NCBI GenBank assembly: GCA_966186435.1
Contig: CBIFWW010000093.1
Coordinates: forward strand, 1 to 13,257
Length of the DNA: 13,257 nt
Reading direction: 5' to 3'
Source: CBIFWW01 sp966186435
Lineage (GTDB): Bacteria; Pseudomonadota; Gammaproteobacteria; Enterobacterales; Enterobacteriaceae
Shown: positions 1 through 5,956 of the stretch, piece after piece
Position numbering within the stretch: the stretch's first letter is position 1
Layout of the letters: every line of letters begins with the position of its first letter
Translations under genes and position numbers: made by a program
The notes under the pieces: generated by a model
Told to the model about the DNA's origin: nothing
The model's input: only the letters and a program-made list of their open reading frames with translations
Database searches by the model: none

Positions 1-14
1 AACGGTTATTGCCT

Positions 15-26
15 GAAAGCGCTTTC
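15..26. promoter_or_regulatory. LacI-family-type operator palindrome upstream of gntK
   Basis: This is a perfect 12-base palindrome, GAAAGCGCTTTC, with the central CG typical of operators for LacI/GalR-family repressors. It lies 10 bases upstream of the first GntR-type box. Its half-site (GAAAG) differs from the GntR half-site (TGTTA), so it may bind another family member or form part of a DNA loop. No protein can be assigned from sequence alone, and no CRP-type TGTGA-N6-TCACA site is obvious nearby. Confidence 0.4.
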
Positions 27-36
27 GCAAGGGACA

Positions 37-65
37 ATGTTACCGATAACAGTTACCCGTAACAT
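37..65. promoter_or_regulatory. Two overlapping GntR operator boxes controlling gntKU
   Basis: Two imperfect palindromes lie side by side. Box 1 at 37-52 has TGTTA/TAACA arms (38-42 and 47-51). Box 2 at 50-65 has GTTAC/GTAAC arms (52-56 and 59-63). Both resemble the enterobacterial GntR operator, roughly ATGTTACCCGTATCAT. GntR is a LacI-family repressor released by gluconate. The boxes cover the proposed -35 and touch the -10, so bound repressor would block RNA polymerase directly. The gntR gene itself would lie just outside the left edge, as in E. coli. Confidence 0.8.
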
Positions 66-68
66 AAT
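40..68 (+). promoter_or_regulatory. Probable gntKU promoter
   Basis: The best candidate has -10 CATAAT (63-68) and a weak -35 TTACCG (40-45), separated by 17 bases and lying within the GntR boxes. Transcription would start near base 75, leaving a leader of about 33 nt. The weak -35 and strong -10 would suit a promoter that needs an activator, but no CRP site is clear. A TATAGT at 85-90 is an alternative -10 without a fitting -35. Confidence 0.45.
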
Positions 69-107
69 TTCCATTCGTCATCATTATAGTGCCACCGGGA
101 GTTTGCT

Positions 108-641
108 ATGAGCACGACCAATCACGATCACCACATTTACGTCCTGATGGGCGTCTCCGGAAGCGGCAAATCTGCTGTGGCCAGCGAAGTTGCCCACAAA
201 TTGCAGGCAGCTTTCCTGGACGGTGATTTCCTGCACCCGCGCTGCAACATTTTGAAGATGGCCTCTGGCGAACCGCTAAACGATGAAGATCGTACCCCGT
301 GGCTTGAAGCATTAAATGATGCAGCCTTCGCTATGCAGCGCACTAACAAATACTCGTTGATTGTTTGTTCCGCGTTAAAAAAACACTATCGCGACATTCT
401 GCGCAAAAATAACCCGAATCTCTCCTTCGTCTACATGAAAGGCGATTACGAGCTGATCGAAAGCCGTTTGCTGAGCCGTAAAGGCCATTTCTTCAAACCG
501 CAAATGCTGGTCACCCAATTCGAGACACTGGAAGAGCCTGGTTCCGATGAACACGATGTGCTGGTAGTGGATATTGACCAACCGCTGGAAGACGTTGTTT
601 CCAACACCCTTGCATTGATCACAAAAGGCAATGCCCAGTGA
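108..641 (+). CDS. gntK: Gluconokinase (thermoresistant type)
   Basis: This ATP-dependent cytoplasmic kinase converts D-gluconate to 6-phosphogluconate, which enters the pentose phosphate or Entner-Doudoroff pathway. The 177-aa protein has a P-loop GVSGSGKS at residues 15-22, a DGDFLHP segment at 38-44, the family's ASGEPLNDEDR segment at 52-62 and CSALKKHYRD at 87-96, and it is close to E. coli GntK (175 aa). Residue 46 is Cys where I recall Arg in E. coli. The ATG at 108 follows GGGAG (97-101) by 6 bases, and the first residues MSTTNHDHHIYVLMG match the family. The stop overlaps the gntU start by 4 bases, indicating a translationally coupled gntKU operon. The GntR boxes just upstream predict induction by gluconate. 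The long antisense reading frames inside it are shadows. Confidence 0.97.
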   Translation: MSTTNHDHHIYVLMGVSGSGKSAVASEVAHKLQAAFLDGDFLHPRCNILKMASGEPLNDEDRTPWLEALNDAAFAMQRTNKYSLIVCSALKKHYRDILRKNNPNLSFVYMKGDYELIESRLLSRKGHFFKPQMLVTQFETLEEPGSDEHDVLVVDIDQPLEDVVSNTLALITKGNAQ

Positions 642-1978
642 GTACTTTAGCCCTAGTATTAACCGCAGTAGGCTCTGTTCTGCTGCTGCTGTTCCTGGTA
701 ATGAAGGCCCGTCTGCACGCTTTTATTGCTCTGATGGTTGTCTCCATTGGTGCTGGTCTTTTCTCCGGTATGCCGCTGGATAAAATTTGCGCCACCATGG
801 AAAAAGGCATGGGGGGCACCTTAGGCTTCCTGGCGGTTGTGGTCGCCCTCGGCGCCATGTTCGGTAAGATCCTGCACGAAACCGGTGCAGTGGATCAGAT
901 TGCCGTTAAGATGCTTAAATCCTTCGGTCACAGCCGCGCCCACTACGCCATTGGTTTGGCGGGTCTGATTTGTGCGCTGCCGCTGTTCTTTGAAGTGGCC
1001 ATCGTGTTGCTGATTAGCGTGGCTTTCTCCATGGCACGCCATACCGGGACTAACTTGGTGAAACTGGTTATTCCTCTGTTTGCCGGTGTTGCCGCCGCCG
1101 CTGCTTTCCTGCTGCCTGGGCCTGCCCCAATGCTGCTGGCTTCCCAGATGCATGCTGACTTTGGTTGGATGATTCTGATTGGCCTGTGTGCCGCTATCCC
1201 AGGGATGCTGATTGCCGGGCCGCTGTTCGGTAACGTCATCAGCCGTTATGTTGAACTGAACATCCCTGACGATATCTCCGAGCCGCACTTGGGCGAAAGT
1301 AAACTGCCTTCCTTCGGCTTCAGCCTGTCTTTGATTCTGCTGCCGCTAGTGCTGGTAGGTTTGAAAACTATCGCGGCTCGCTTTACCGCTGAAGGGTCAA
1401 GTTTGTACGAATGGCTGGAGTTTATCGGCCACCCGTTCACCGCGATCCTGATTGCTTGCCTGGTAGCTATTTATGGTCTGGCTCACCGTCAGGGCATGGC
1501 AAAAGAACGCGTGATGGAAATCTGCGGCCAGGCGCTGCAACCTGCGGGTATCATCCTGCTGGTTATCGGTGCTGGCGGTGTATTCAAGCAGGTACTGGTT
1601 GATTCCGGTGTAGGCCCGGCTCTGGGTGAAGCTCTGACCGGTATGGGTCTGCCTATCGCGTTAACCTGCTTTATCCTGGCTGCGGCGGTTCGTATTATCC
1701 AGGGTTCAGCTACCGTTGCCTGTCTGACGGCCGTTGGCCTGGTAATGCCAGTGATTGAACAGATGCATTACTCCGGCGCACAGCTGGCTGCTCTGTCTAT
1801 CTGCATCGGCGGTGGTTCTATCGTAGTCAGCCACGTGAACGATGCCGGCTTCTGGCTGTTCGGTAAATTTACCGGTGCCAGCGAAGCGCAAACCCTGAAA
1901 ACCTGGACCATGATGGAAACTATCCTCGGCGTGGTTGGGGCACTGGTCGGTATGATCTTCTTTACTACATTAAGCTAA
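638..1978 (+). CDS. gntU: Low-affinity gluconate:H+ symporter, GntP family
   Basis: This inner-membrane permease brings gluconate into the cell. The 446-aa protein equals E. coli GntU in length and is almost entirely hydrophobic, with about 12-14 membrane segments predicted by eye. The first spans residues 3-22 without a cleavable signal. Family features include the HETGAVDQIA segment, the LFFEVAIVLL segment, the AAAAAFLLPGPAPM segment and the VSHVNDAGFW segment near the C-terminus. The start is GTG (638-640), overlapping the gntK stop as GTGA, with AAGG 9 bases upstream inside gntK. The overlap implies translational coupling, so uptake and phosphorylation are made together. It is followed by a strong terminator. 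Among paralogues (GntT, GntP, IdnT), both the sequence and the gntK linkage favour GntU. Confidence 0.96.
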   Translation: MSTLALVLTAVGSVLLLLFLVMKARLHAFIALMVVSIGAGLFSGMPLDKICATMEKGMGGTLGFLAVVVALGAMFGKILHETGAVDQIAVKMLKSFGHSRAHYAIGLAGLICALPLFFEVAIVLLISVAFSMARHTGTNLVKLVIPLFAGVAAAAAFLLPGPAPMLLASQMHADFGWMILIGLCAAIPGMLIAGPLFGNVISRYVELNIPDDISEPHLGESKLPSFGFSLSLILLPLVLVGLKTIAARFTAEGSSLYEWLEFIGHPFTAILIACLVAIYGLAHRQGMAKERVMEICGQALQPAGIILLVIGAGGVFKQVLVDSGVGPALGEALTGMGLPIALTCFILAAAVRIIQGSATVACLTAVGLVMPVIEQMHYSGAQLAALSICIGGGSIVVSHVNDAGFWLFGKFTGASEAQTLKTWTMMETILGVVGALVGMIFFTTLS

Positions 1979-1995
1979 TACTGACTACGGTAACG

Positions 1996-2023
1996 AAAAG
2001 CTTCCTTCGGGAAGCTTTTTTTT
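1996..2023 (+). terminator. Intrinsic terminator of gntKU
   Basis: A 10-base-pair stem (1996-2005 with 2010-2019, AAAAGCTTCC/GGAAGCTTTT) is closed by the stable TTCG tetraloop (2006-2009) and followed by a T run that ends at 2023. It begins 17 bases after the gntU stop. The A run on the left side could also let it work for transcripts from the other direction. Confidence 0.95.
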
Positions 2024-2301
2024 GCTTATGGCCCCTGGCCCCTGAGAGTGTGCGGCAGCGCAGAGTTTTAGGAATTTTACGTAAACTTAGCATTATTCGT
2101 AAAGCCATCTGAAAGGGCCTATTCATAATACCGGCACCGCCAGGTGTACTGCGGAGCACCACCAAATTTAGACACGCCAGCTACTCACGCAGAAACGCGT
2201 ATGACGAGGGCTGGCGTCAGGGATTAACACGGCAAAAGGAGAGGGGTTTCCTGCCTATAAGCCGCATTTCTAATGGTCTGGCGATCATTGATTAAATTCA
2301 C
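2024..2301. other. Intergenic region before asd with three stem-loops, no gene seen
   Basis: No convincing coding region is visible on either strand. In E. coli this place holds yhgN (a MarC-family membrane protein gene), and no remnant of it is recognisable here. The stretch starts with a TGGCCCC direct repeat (2029-2042). Three stem-loops follow: 2143-2160 (GGTG/CACC plus CT/AG, loop GCGG), 2174-2217 (ACGCCAGC/GCTGGCGT, 28-base loop) and 2231-2255 (GGC/GCC plus AGGA/TCCT, with a bulge). None has a T run. A weak promoter-like pair, TTAGGA (2068-2073) and CATTAT (2091-2096), lies upstream of them. The region could be an untranslated leader, an undescribed RNA or debris from the loss of yhgN. 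Confidence 0.4.
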
Positions 2302-2329
2302 TTGCGACTTTGGCTGCATTTTGTAAGGT
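2302..2329 (+). promoter_or_regulatory. Probable asd promoter
   Basis: A -35 TTGCGA (2302-2307) and a -10 TAAGGT (2324-2329) are separated by 16 bases. The block from TTGCGACTTTGGCTGC to GGTGAAAGA is nearly identical to the E. coli asd promoter as I remember it, where the -10 reads TATGGT. That conservation across an intergenic region is the main support. Transcription would begin near 2336, giving a leader of about 60 nt. Confidence 0.6.
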
Positions 2330-2332
2330 GAA

Positions 2333-2378
2333 AGAGGTCCCAGCCTACGGCTGGCACGCACAAAACGCACACTCCTCT
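2333..2378 (+). promoter_or_regulatory. Structured 5' leader of asd
   Basis: An outer stem AGAGG (2333-2337) with CCTCT (2374-2378) encloses a strong hairpin, CCAGCC (2340-2345) with GGCTGG (2349-2354) and loop TAC. The outer stem ends 2 bases before the Shine-Dalgarno AGGA (2381-2384), itself 10 bases before the ATG. The E. coli leader, as I remember it, has a different sequence that can also pair its first bases with a segment just before the Shine-Dalgarno. That suggests a conserved fold that may affect mRNA stability or translation. It does not resemble the long lysine riboswitch. Confidence 0.45.
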
Positions 2379-2394
2379 GTAGGAAACACTCGCT

Positions 2395-3501
2395 ATGAAA
2401 AATGTTGGTTTTATCGGCTGGCGCGGGATGGTCGGCTCTGTCCTCATGCAACGCATGATCGAAGAGCGCGATTTCGACGCTATCCGCCCCGTCTTTTTCT
2501 CCACTTCCCAACTTGGGCAGGATGCTCCCGCTTTTGGTGGAGTCTCTGCAGGTAAACTCCAGGACGCTTATTCAATTGATGCATTGAAAGCACTGGATAT
2601 TATCGTCACCTGCCAGGGCGGGGATTATACCAACGACATCTACCCTAAGCTGCGCGCCAGCGGCTGGCAGGGGTACTGGATTGACGCGGCATCTTCGCTG
2701 CGGATGAAGGATGATGCCATTATCGTCCTCGATCCGGTAAACCAGCACGTTATCCAGCAAGGGCTAAACAACGGTATTAAAACTTTCGTTGGCGGCAACT
2801 GCACCGTCAGCCTGATGCTGATGTCCTTAGGCGGGTTGTTTGCTAACGACCTGGTGGAGTGGGCGTCAGTGGCGACCTATCAGGCGGCCTCTGGCGGCGG
2901 CGCGCGTCATATGCGCGAACTGCTAAACCAAATGGGCCAGCTTTATGGCGCGGTGCAATCAGAACTGGCTGACCCAGCCGGTGCCATTCTGGATATCGAA
3001 CGTAAAGTCACTGACCTCGCCCGCCGTGGTGAACTGCCGATGGATAACTTCGGCGTGCCGCTGGCCGGTAGCCTGATCCCGTGGATTGATAAGCAACTCG
3101 AGAACGGCCAAACCCGCGAAGAGTGGAAGGGCCAGGCCGAAACCAACAAAATCCTCAATAGCGCCCAGACTATTCCGGTGGATGGCCTGTGCGTGCGGGT
3201 AGGCGCGTTGCGCTGCCATAGCCAGGCATTCACCCTGAAACTGAAAAAAGACGTCTCAATTGCCACGATTGAATCGCTACTTTCTACCCACAATGATTGG
3301 GTGAAAGTGGTGCCGAATGACCGTGATATCACGATACGTGAGCTGACCCCGGCTGCGGTGACCGGCACCCTGGCGACCCCGGTAGGACGTTTGCGCAAGC
3401 TCAACATGGGGCCTGAGTATCTCTCCGCCTTTACCGTGGGGGACCAGCTGCTCTGGGGGGCTGCAGAGCCACTGCGCCGCATGCTACGGCAGCTGGCTTA
3501 A
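2395..3501 (+). CDS. asd: Aspartate-semialdehyde dehydrogenase
   Basis: This NADPH-dependent cytoplasmic enzyme reduces L-aspartyl-4-phosphate to aspartate-4-semialdehyde, the branch point to lysine/diaminopimelate, threonine and methionine, and it is normally essential for cell-wall synthesis. The 368-aa protein shows the NADP-binding GWRGMVG loop (residues 8-14), the catalytic Cys136 in GGNCTVS, and the catalytic His275 in RVGALRCHSQ. These are one higher than E. coli Cys135 and His274 because of one extra residue near position 53. The ATG has AGGA 10 bases upstream, and MKNVGFIGWRG is the usual N-terminus. It has its own promoter and terminator, so it is a single-gene unit between the gnt and glg operons. 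Its position next to glgB is the usual enterobacterial arrangement, although it has no direct role in glycogen metabolism. Confidence 0.98.
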   Translation: MKNVGFIGWRGMVGSVLMQRMIEERDFDAIRPVFFSTSQLGQDAPAFGGVSAGKLQDAYSIDALKALDIIVTCQGGDYTNDIYPKLRASGWQGYWIDAASSLRMKDDAIIVLDPVNQHVIQQGLNNGIKTFVGGNCTVSLMLMSLGGLFANDLVEWASVATYQAASGGGARHMRELLNQMGQLYGAVQSELADPAGAILDIERKVTDLARRGELPMDNFGVPLAGSLIPWIDKQLENGQTREEWKGQAETNKILNSAQTIPVDGLCVRVGALRCHSQAFTLKLKKDVSIATIESLLSTHNDWVKVVPNDRDITIRELTPAAVTGTLATPVGRLRKLNMGPEYLSAFTVGDQLLWGAAEPLRRMLRQLA

Positions 3502-3517
3502 GACGGATTAAGTTCGA

Positions 3518-3541
3518 GGGGTGCTAGTACACCCCTTTTTT
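3518..3541 (+). terminator. Intrinsic terminator of asd
   Basis: A 6-base-pair GC-rich stem, GGGGTG (3518-3523) with CACCCC (3530-3535), has a 6-base loop and is followed directly by six T (3536-3541). It starts 16 bases after the asd stop and should separate asd from the glycogen operon. Confidence 0.9.
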
Positions 3542-3769
3542 GCGTATAACAAGGAGTAACGCTAATGTTTCATTTTTTATCGGGAGTAAGATAACCGTTG
3601 ACTATGCTTTAGGGTGGGGCGGGTAACACGCCTTACCTGAGGTTGGACGATGCCGGAGGACGGTTTTTTTAAACGCGGCGCGTTCAGGTCAATACAATAA
3701 AAGAAGTGTCTGGCAGGATAACGTGGCTTGAGCCGCGCACAGGCACCTAAAAATTACAGGATGATTCGC
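3542..3769 (+). promoter_or_regulatory. glgB leader and promoter region with folded, GGA-rich segment
   Basis: This stretch should contain the main start of the glycogen operon, but no strong sigma-70 promoter stands out. Weak candidates are a -10 TATAAC (3545-3550) and a -10 TACAAT (3693-3698), both without a good -35. A long hairpin pairs 3612-3621 with 3629-3638 (three G-U pairs, loop GGTAACA). It sits inside an outer pairing AACCGT (3593-3598) with ACGGTT (3660-3665) that runs into seven T (3664-3670). GGA motifs at 3645, 3655, 3658, 3716 and 3759 are possible CsrA contacts. Two very short reading frames, 3565-3594 and 3650-3700, each have a Shine-Dalgarno. The glgB Shine-Dalgarno AGGA is at 3758-3761. 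Confidence 0.45.
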
Positions 3770-5956
3770 ATGTCTGTTCGTTTAGAAAGAGACGTGATTA
3801 ACGCGCTGATAGCAGGCCACTTTGCAGATCCGTTTTCAGTATTAGGGATGCATAAAACCGAGGCTGGCATTGAGGTCCGCGCGCTATTACCGGATGCCAC
3901 CGAAGTCTGGGTGATTGAACCCAAAACTGGCCGTAAAGTCGGCAAGCTAGAATGTCTCGATTCCCGCGGTTTCTTCGCAGGGGTACTTCCACGCCGCAAA
4001 AACCTATTCCGCTACCAGTTGGCCGTTATTTGGCATGGTCAGCAAAACCTGATTGATGACCCTTACCGCTTTGGCACCCTAATCCAGGATATGGATAGCT
4101 GGCTGCTGTCGGAAGGCACCCACATGCGCCCCTACGAAACCATGGGGGCGCACCCGGCCACCATGGATGGCGTTACCGGCACCCGCTTCTCGCTGTGGGC
4201 GCCGAATGCTCAGCGCGTCTCTGTGGTAGGCCAGTTCAACTATTGGGATGGCCGTCGCCATCCGATGCGTCTACGCAAAGAAAGCGGTATCTGGGAACTG
4301 TTTGTCCCTGGCGCCCATAATGGCCAGCTCTATAAATACGAAATGATCGACGCCAACGGCGACCTGCGGATCAAAGCTGACCCTTATGCCTTTGAAGCGC
4401 AAATGCGCCCGGAAACCGCCTCGTTGATTTGCGGCCTGCCGGACAAAATCCAGGCCAGTGAAGCCCGGGCGAAAGCCAATGGCTTTGATGCGCCGATCTC
4501 TATCTATGAAGTGCACCTTGGCTCCTGGCGCCGTCATACCGATAACAACTTCTGGCTAAGCTACCGCGAGCTGGCGGATCAGTTGATCCCTTATGTGAAA
4601 GGCATGGGTTTTACTCATATCGAGCTGCTGCCGATTAACGAGCACCCCTTTGATGGCAGCTGGGGCTATCAGCCGCTGGGCATGTACGCGCCAACTCGCC
4701 GCTTCGGTACCCGTGATGAATTCCGCTACTTTATTGATGCCGCCCATCAGGCTGGCCTGAGCGTGGTTCTCGACTGGGTACCGGGCCACTTCCCTTCTGA
4801 TGATTTTGGGCTGGCGAAGTTCGACGGCACCAACCTGTATGAGCACAGCGACCCGCGCGAAGGCTACCATAACGACTGGAACACCCTGATTTACAACTAT
4901 GGCCGCCGGGAAGTGACCAACTACCTGGTGGGGAACGCCCTGTACTGGATCGAGCGCTTTGGTATTGATGCCCTGCGCGTGGATGCGGTGGCCTCCATGA
5001 CCTATCGGGATTACAGCCGCAAAGACGGGGAGTGGATCCCCAATGAGTACGGTGGCCGTGAAAATCTCGAAGCTATTGAATTTTTGCGCAATACCAATCG
5101 CATTCTCGGGGCCGAAGGCTTTGGTGCAGTGACCATGGCGGAAGAGTCTACCGACTTCCTTGGTGTGTCTCGCCCACCGGAAATGGGTGGGTTGGGCTTC
5201 TGGTACAAATGGAACCTGGGGTGGATGCATGACACCCTCGATTACATGAAGCTGGACCCGGTTTATCGTCAGCATCATCACGATAAACTCACTTTCGGAA
5301 TACTCTATAACGGCACCGAAAACTTCATTTTGCCGTTGTCTCACGATGAAGTAGTTCACGGTAAAAAATCAATTCTCGATCGGATGCCGGGCGATGCCTG
5401 GCAGAAGTTCGCCAACCTACGGGCTTATTACGGCTGGATGTGGGCGTTCCCGGGTAAAAAACTCACCTTTATGGGTAACGAGTTTGCTCAAGGCCGCGAG
5501 TGGAATCATGACAGCAGCCTTGACTGGCACCTGCTGGAAGGGGGCGATAACTGGCACCACGGCGTGCAGCGTCTGGTTCGCGATCTAAACTTCACCTACC
5601 GCCATCACAAAGCGCTCCATGAATTGGACTTTGATGATTACGGTTTCGAATGGCTGGTGGTGGAAGATAAAGCCAACTCGGTATTTATCTTTGTGCGCCG
5701 TGATAAGCAGGGCAATGAAGTAATTGTTGCCAGCAACTTCACCCCGGTGCCCCGTGAAAACTACCGCTTTGGTATCAACCAGCCAGGCCGTTGGAAAGAA
5801 GCGCTGAACACTGATTCGCAGCATTACCACGGCAGCAACAGTGGTAACTATGGCGTGATTCATAGTGACGCAATTCCAAGCCACGGCCGTGAACATTCAC
5901 TGAGCATCACACTGCCACCACTGTCTACGCTGTGGTTGGTCAGGGAGGCGGAATGA
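3770..5956 (+). CDS. glgB: 1,4-alpha-glucan branching enzyme
   Basis: This cytoplasmic enzyme cuts an alpha-1,4 chain and re-attaches the piece through an alpha-1,6 bond, making glycogen branches. From the chosen ATG the protein is 728 aa, the E. coli length. It has an N-terminal beta module (about 1-110), a CBM48 module (about 115-225), a GH13 barrel (about 230-620) and a C-terminal beta domain. Catalytic residues are nucleophile Asp405 (ALRVDAVASM), acid/base Glu458 (MAEEST) and Asp526 (LSHDEVVHG), at the same numbers as in E. coli. The start at 3770 (MSVRLERDVINAL) has AGGA 8 bases upstream. An in-frame ATG at 3761 and a TTG at 3728, the latter with AGGA 9 bases upstream, would add 3 or 14 residues not expected in the family. 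The stop overlaps the glgX start by 4 bases. CsrA regulation is likely, as in E. coli. Confidence 0.97.
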   Translation: MSVRLERDVINALIAGHFADPFSVLGMHKTEAGIEVRALLPDATEVWVIEPKTGRKVGKLECLDSRGFFAGVLPRRKNLFRYQLAVIWHGQQNLIDDPYRFGTLIQDMDSWLLSEGTHMRPYETMGAHPATMDGVTGTRFSLWAPNAQRVSVVGQFNYWDGRRHPMRLRKESGIWELFVPGAHNGQLYKYEMIDANGDLRIKADPYAFEAQMRPETASLICGLPDKIQASEARAKANGFDAPISIYEVHLGSWRRHTDNNFWLSYRELADQLIPYVKGMGFTHIELLPINEHPFDGSWGYQPLGMYAPTRRFGTRDEFRYFIDAAHQAGLSVVLDWVPGHFPSDDFGLAKFDGTNLYEHSDPREGYHNDWNTLIYNYGRREVTNYLVGNALYWIERFGIDALRVDAVASMTYRDYSRKDGEWIPNEYGGRENLEAIEFLRNTNRILGAEGFGAVTMAEESTDFLGVSRPPEMGGLGFWYKWNLGWMHDTLDYMKLDPVYRQHHHDKLTFGILYNGTENFILPLSHDEVVHGKKSILDRMPGDAWQKFANLRAYYGWMWAFPGKKLTFMGNEFAQGREWNHDSSLDWHLLEGGDNWHHGVQRLVRDLNFTYRHHKALHELDFDDYGFEWLVVEDKANSVFIFVRRDKQGNEVIVASNFTPVPRENYRFGINQPGRWKEALNTDSQHYHGSNSGNYGVIHSDAIPSHGREHSLSITLPPLSTLWLVREAE

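Noticed and set aside
2302..2394. Lysine riboswitch before asd
   Set aside because: The leader from the likely start is only about 60 nt, far too short for the roughly 170-nt lysine aptamer, and no aptamer core is seen.
2943..3482. 179-codon minus-strand frame inside asd
   Set aside because: It is antisense to the C-terminal half of asd, with a Ser/Arg-rich low-sense composition and no ribosome binding site or context of its own.
3664..3677. Possible -1 frameshift heptamer (T TTA AAC) in the 16-codon leader frame
   Set aside because: The heptamer is not in the right register, since the frame reads TTT TTT AAA CGC, so it would not act as a classical slip site.
4556..5359. 267-codon open frame on the minus strand inside glgB
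   Set aside because: It lies fully antisense to the conserved GH13 catalytic region. Its protein has no recognisable family, and such frames are common opposite codon-biased genes.
5932..5955. Upstream GTG start for glgX
   Set aside because: It would add seven residues encoded inside the conserved glgB C-terminus. The ATG at 5953 gives the family N-terminus and a typical ATGA overlap with a GGAGG just upstream.
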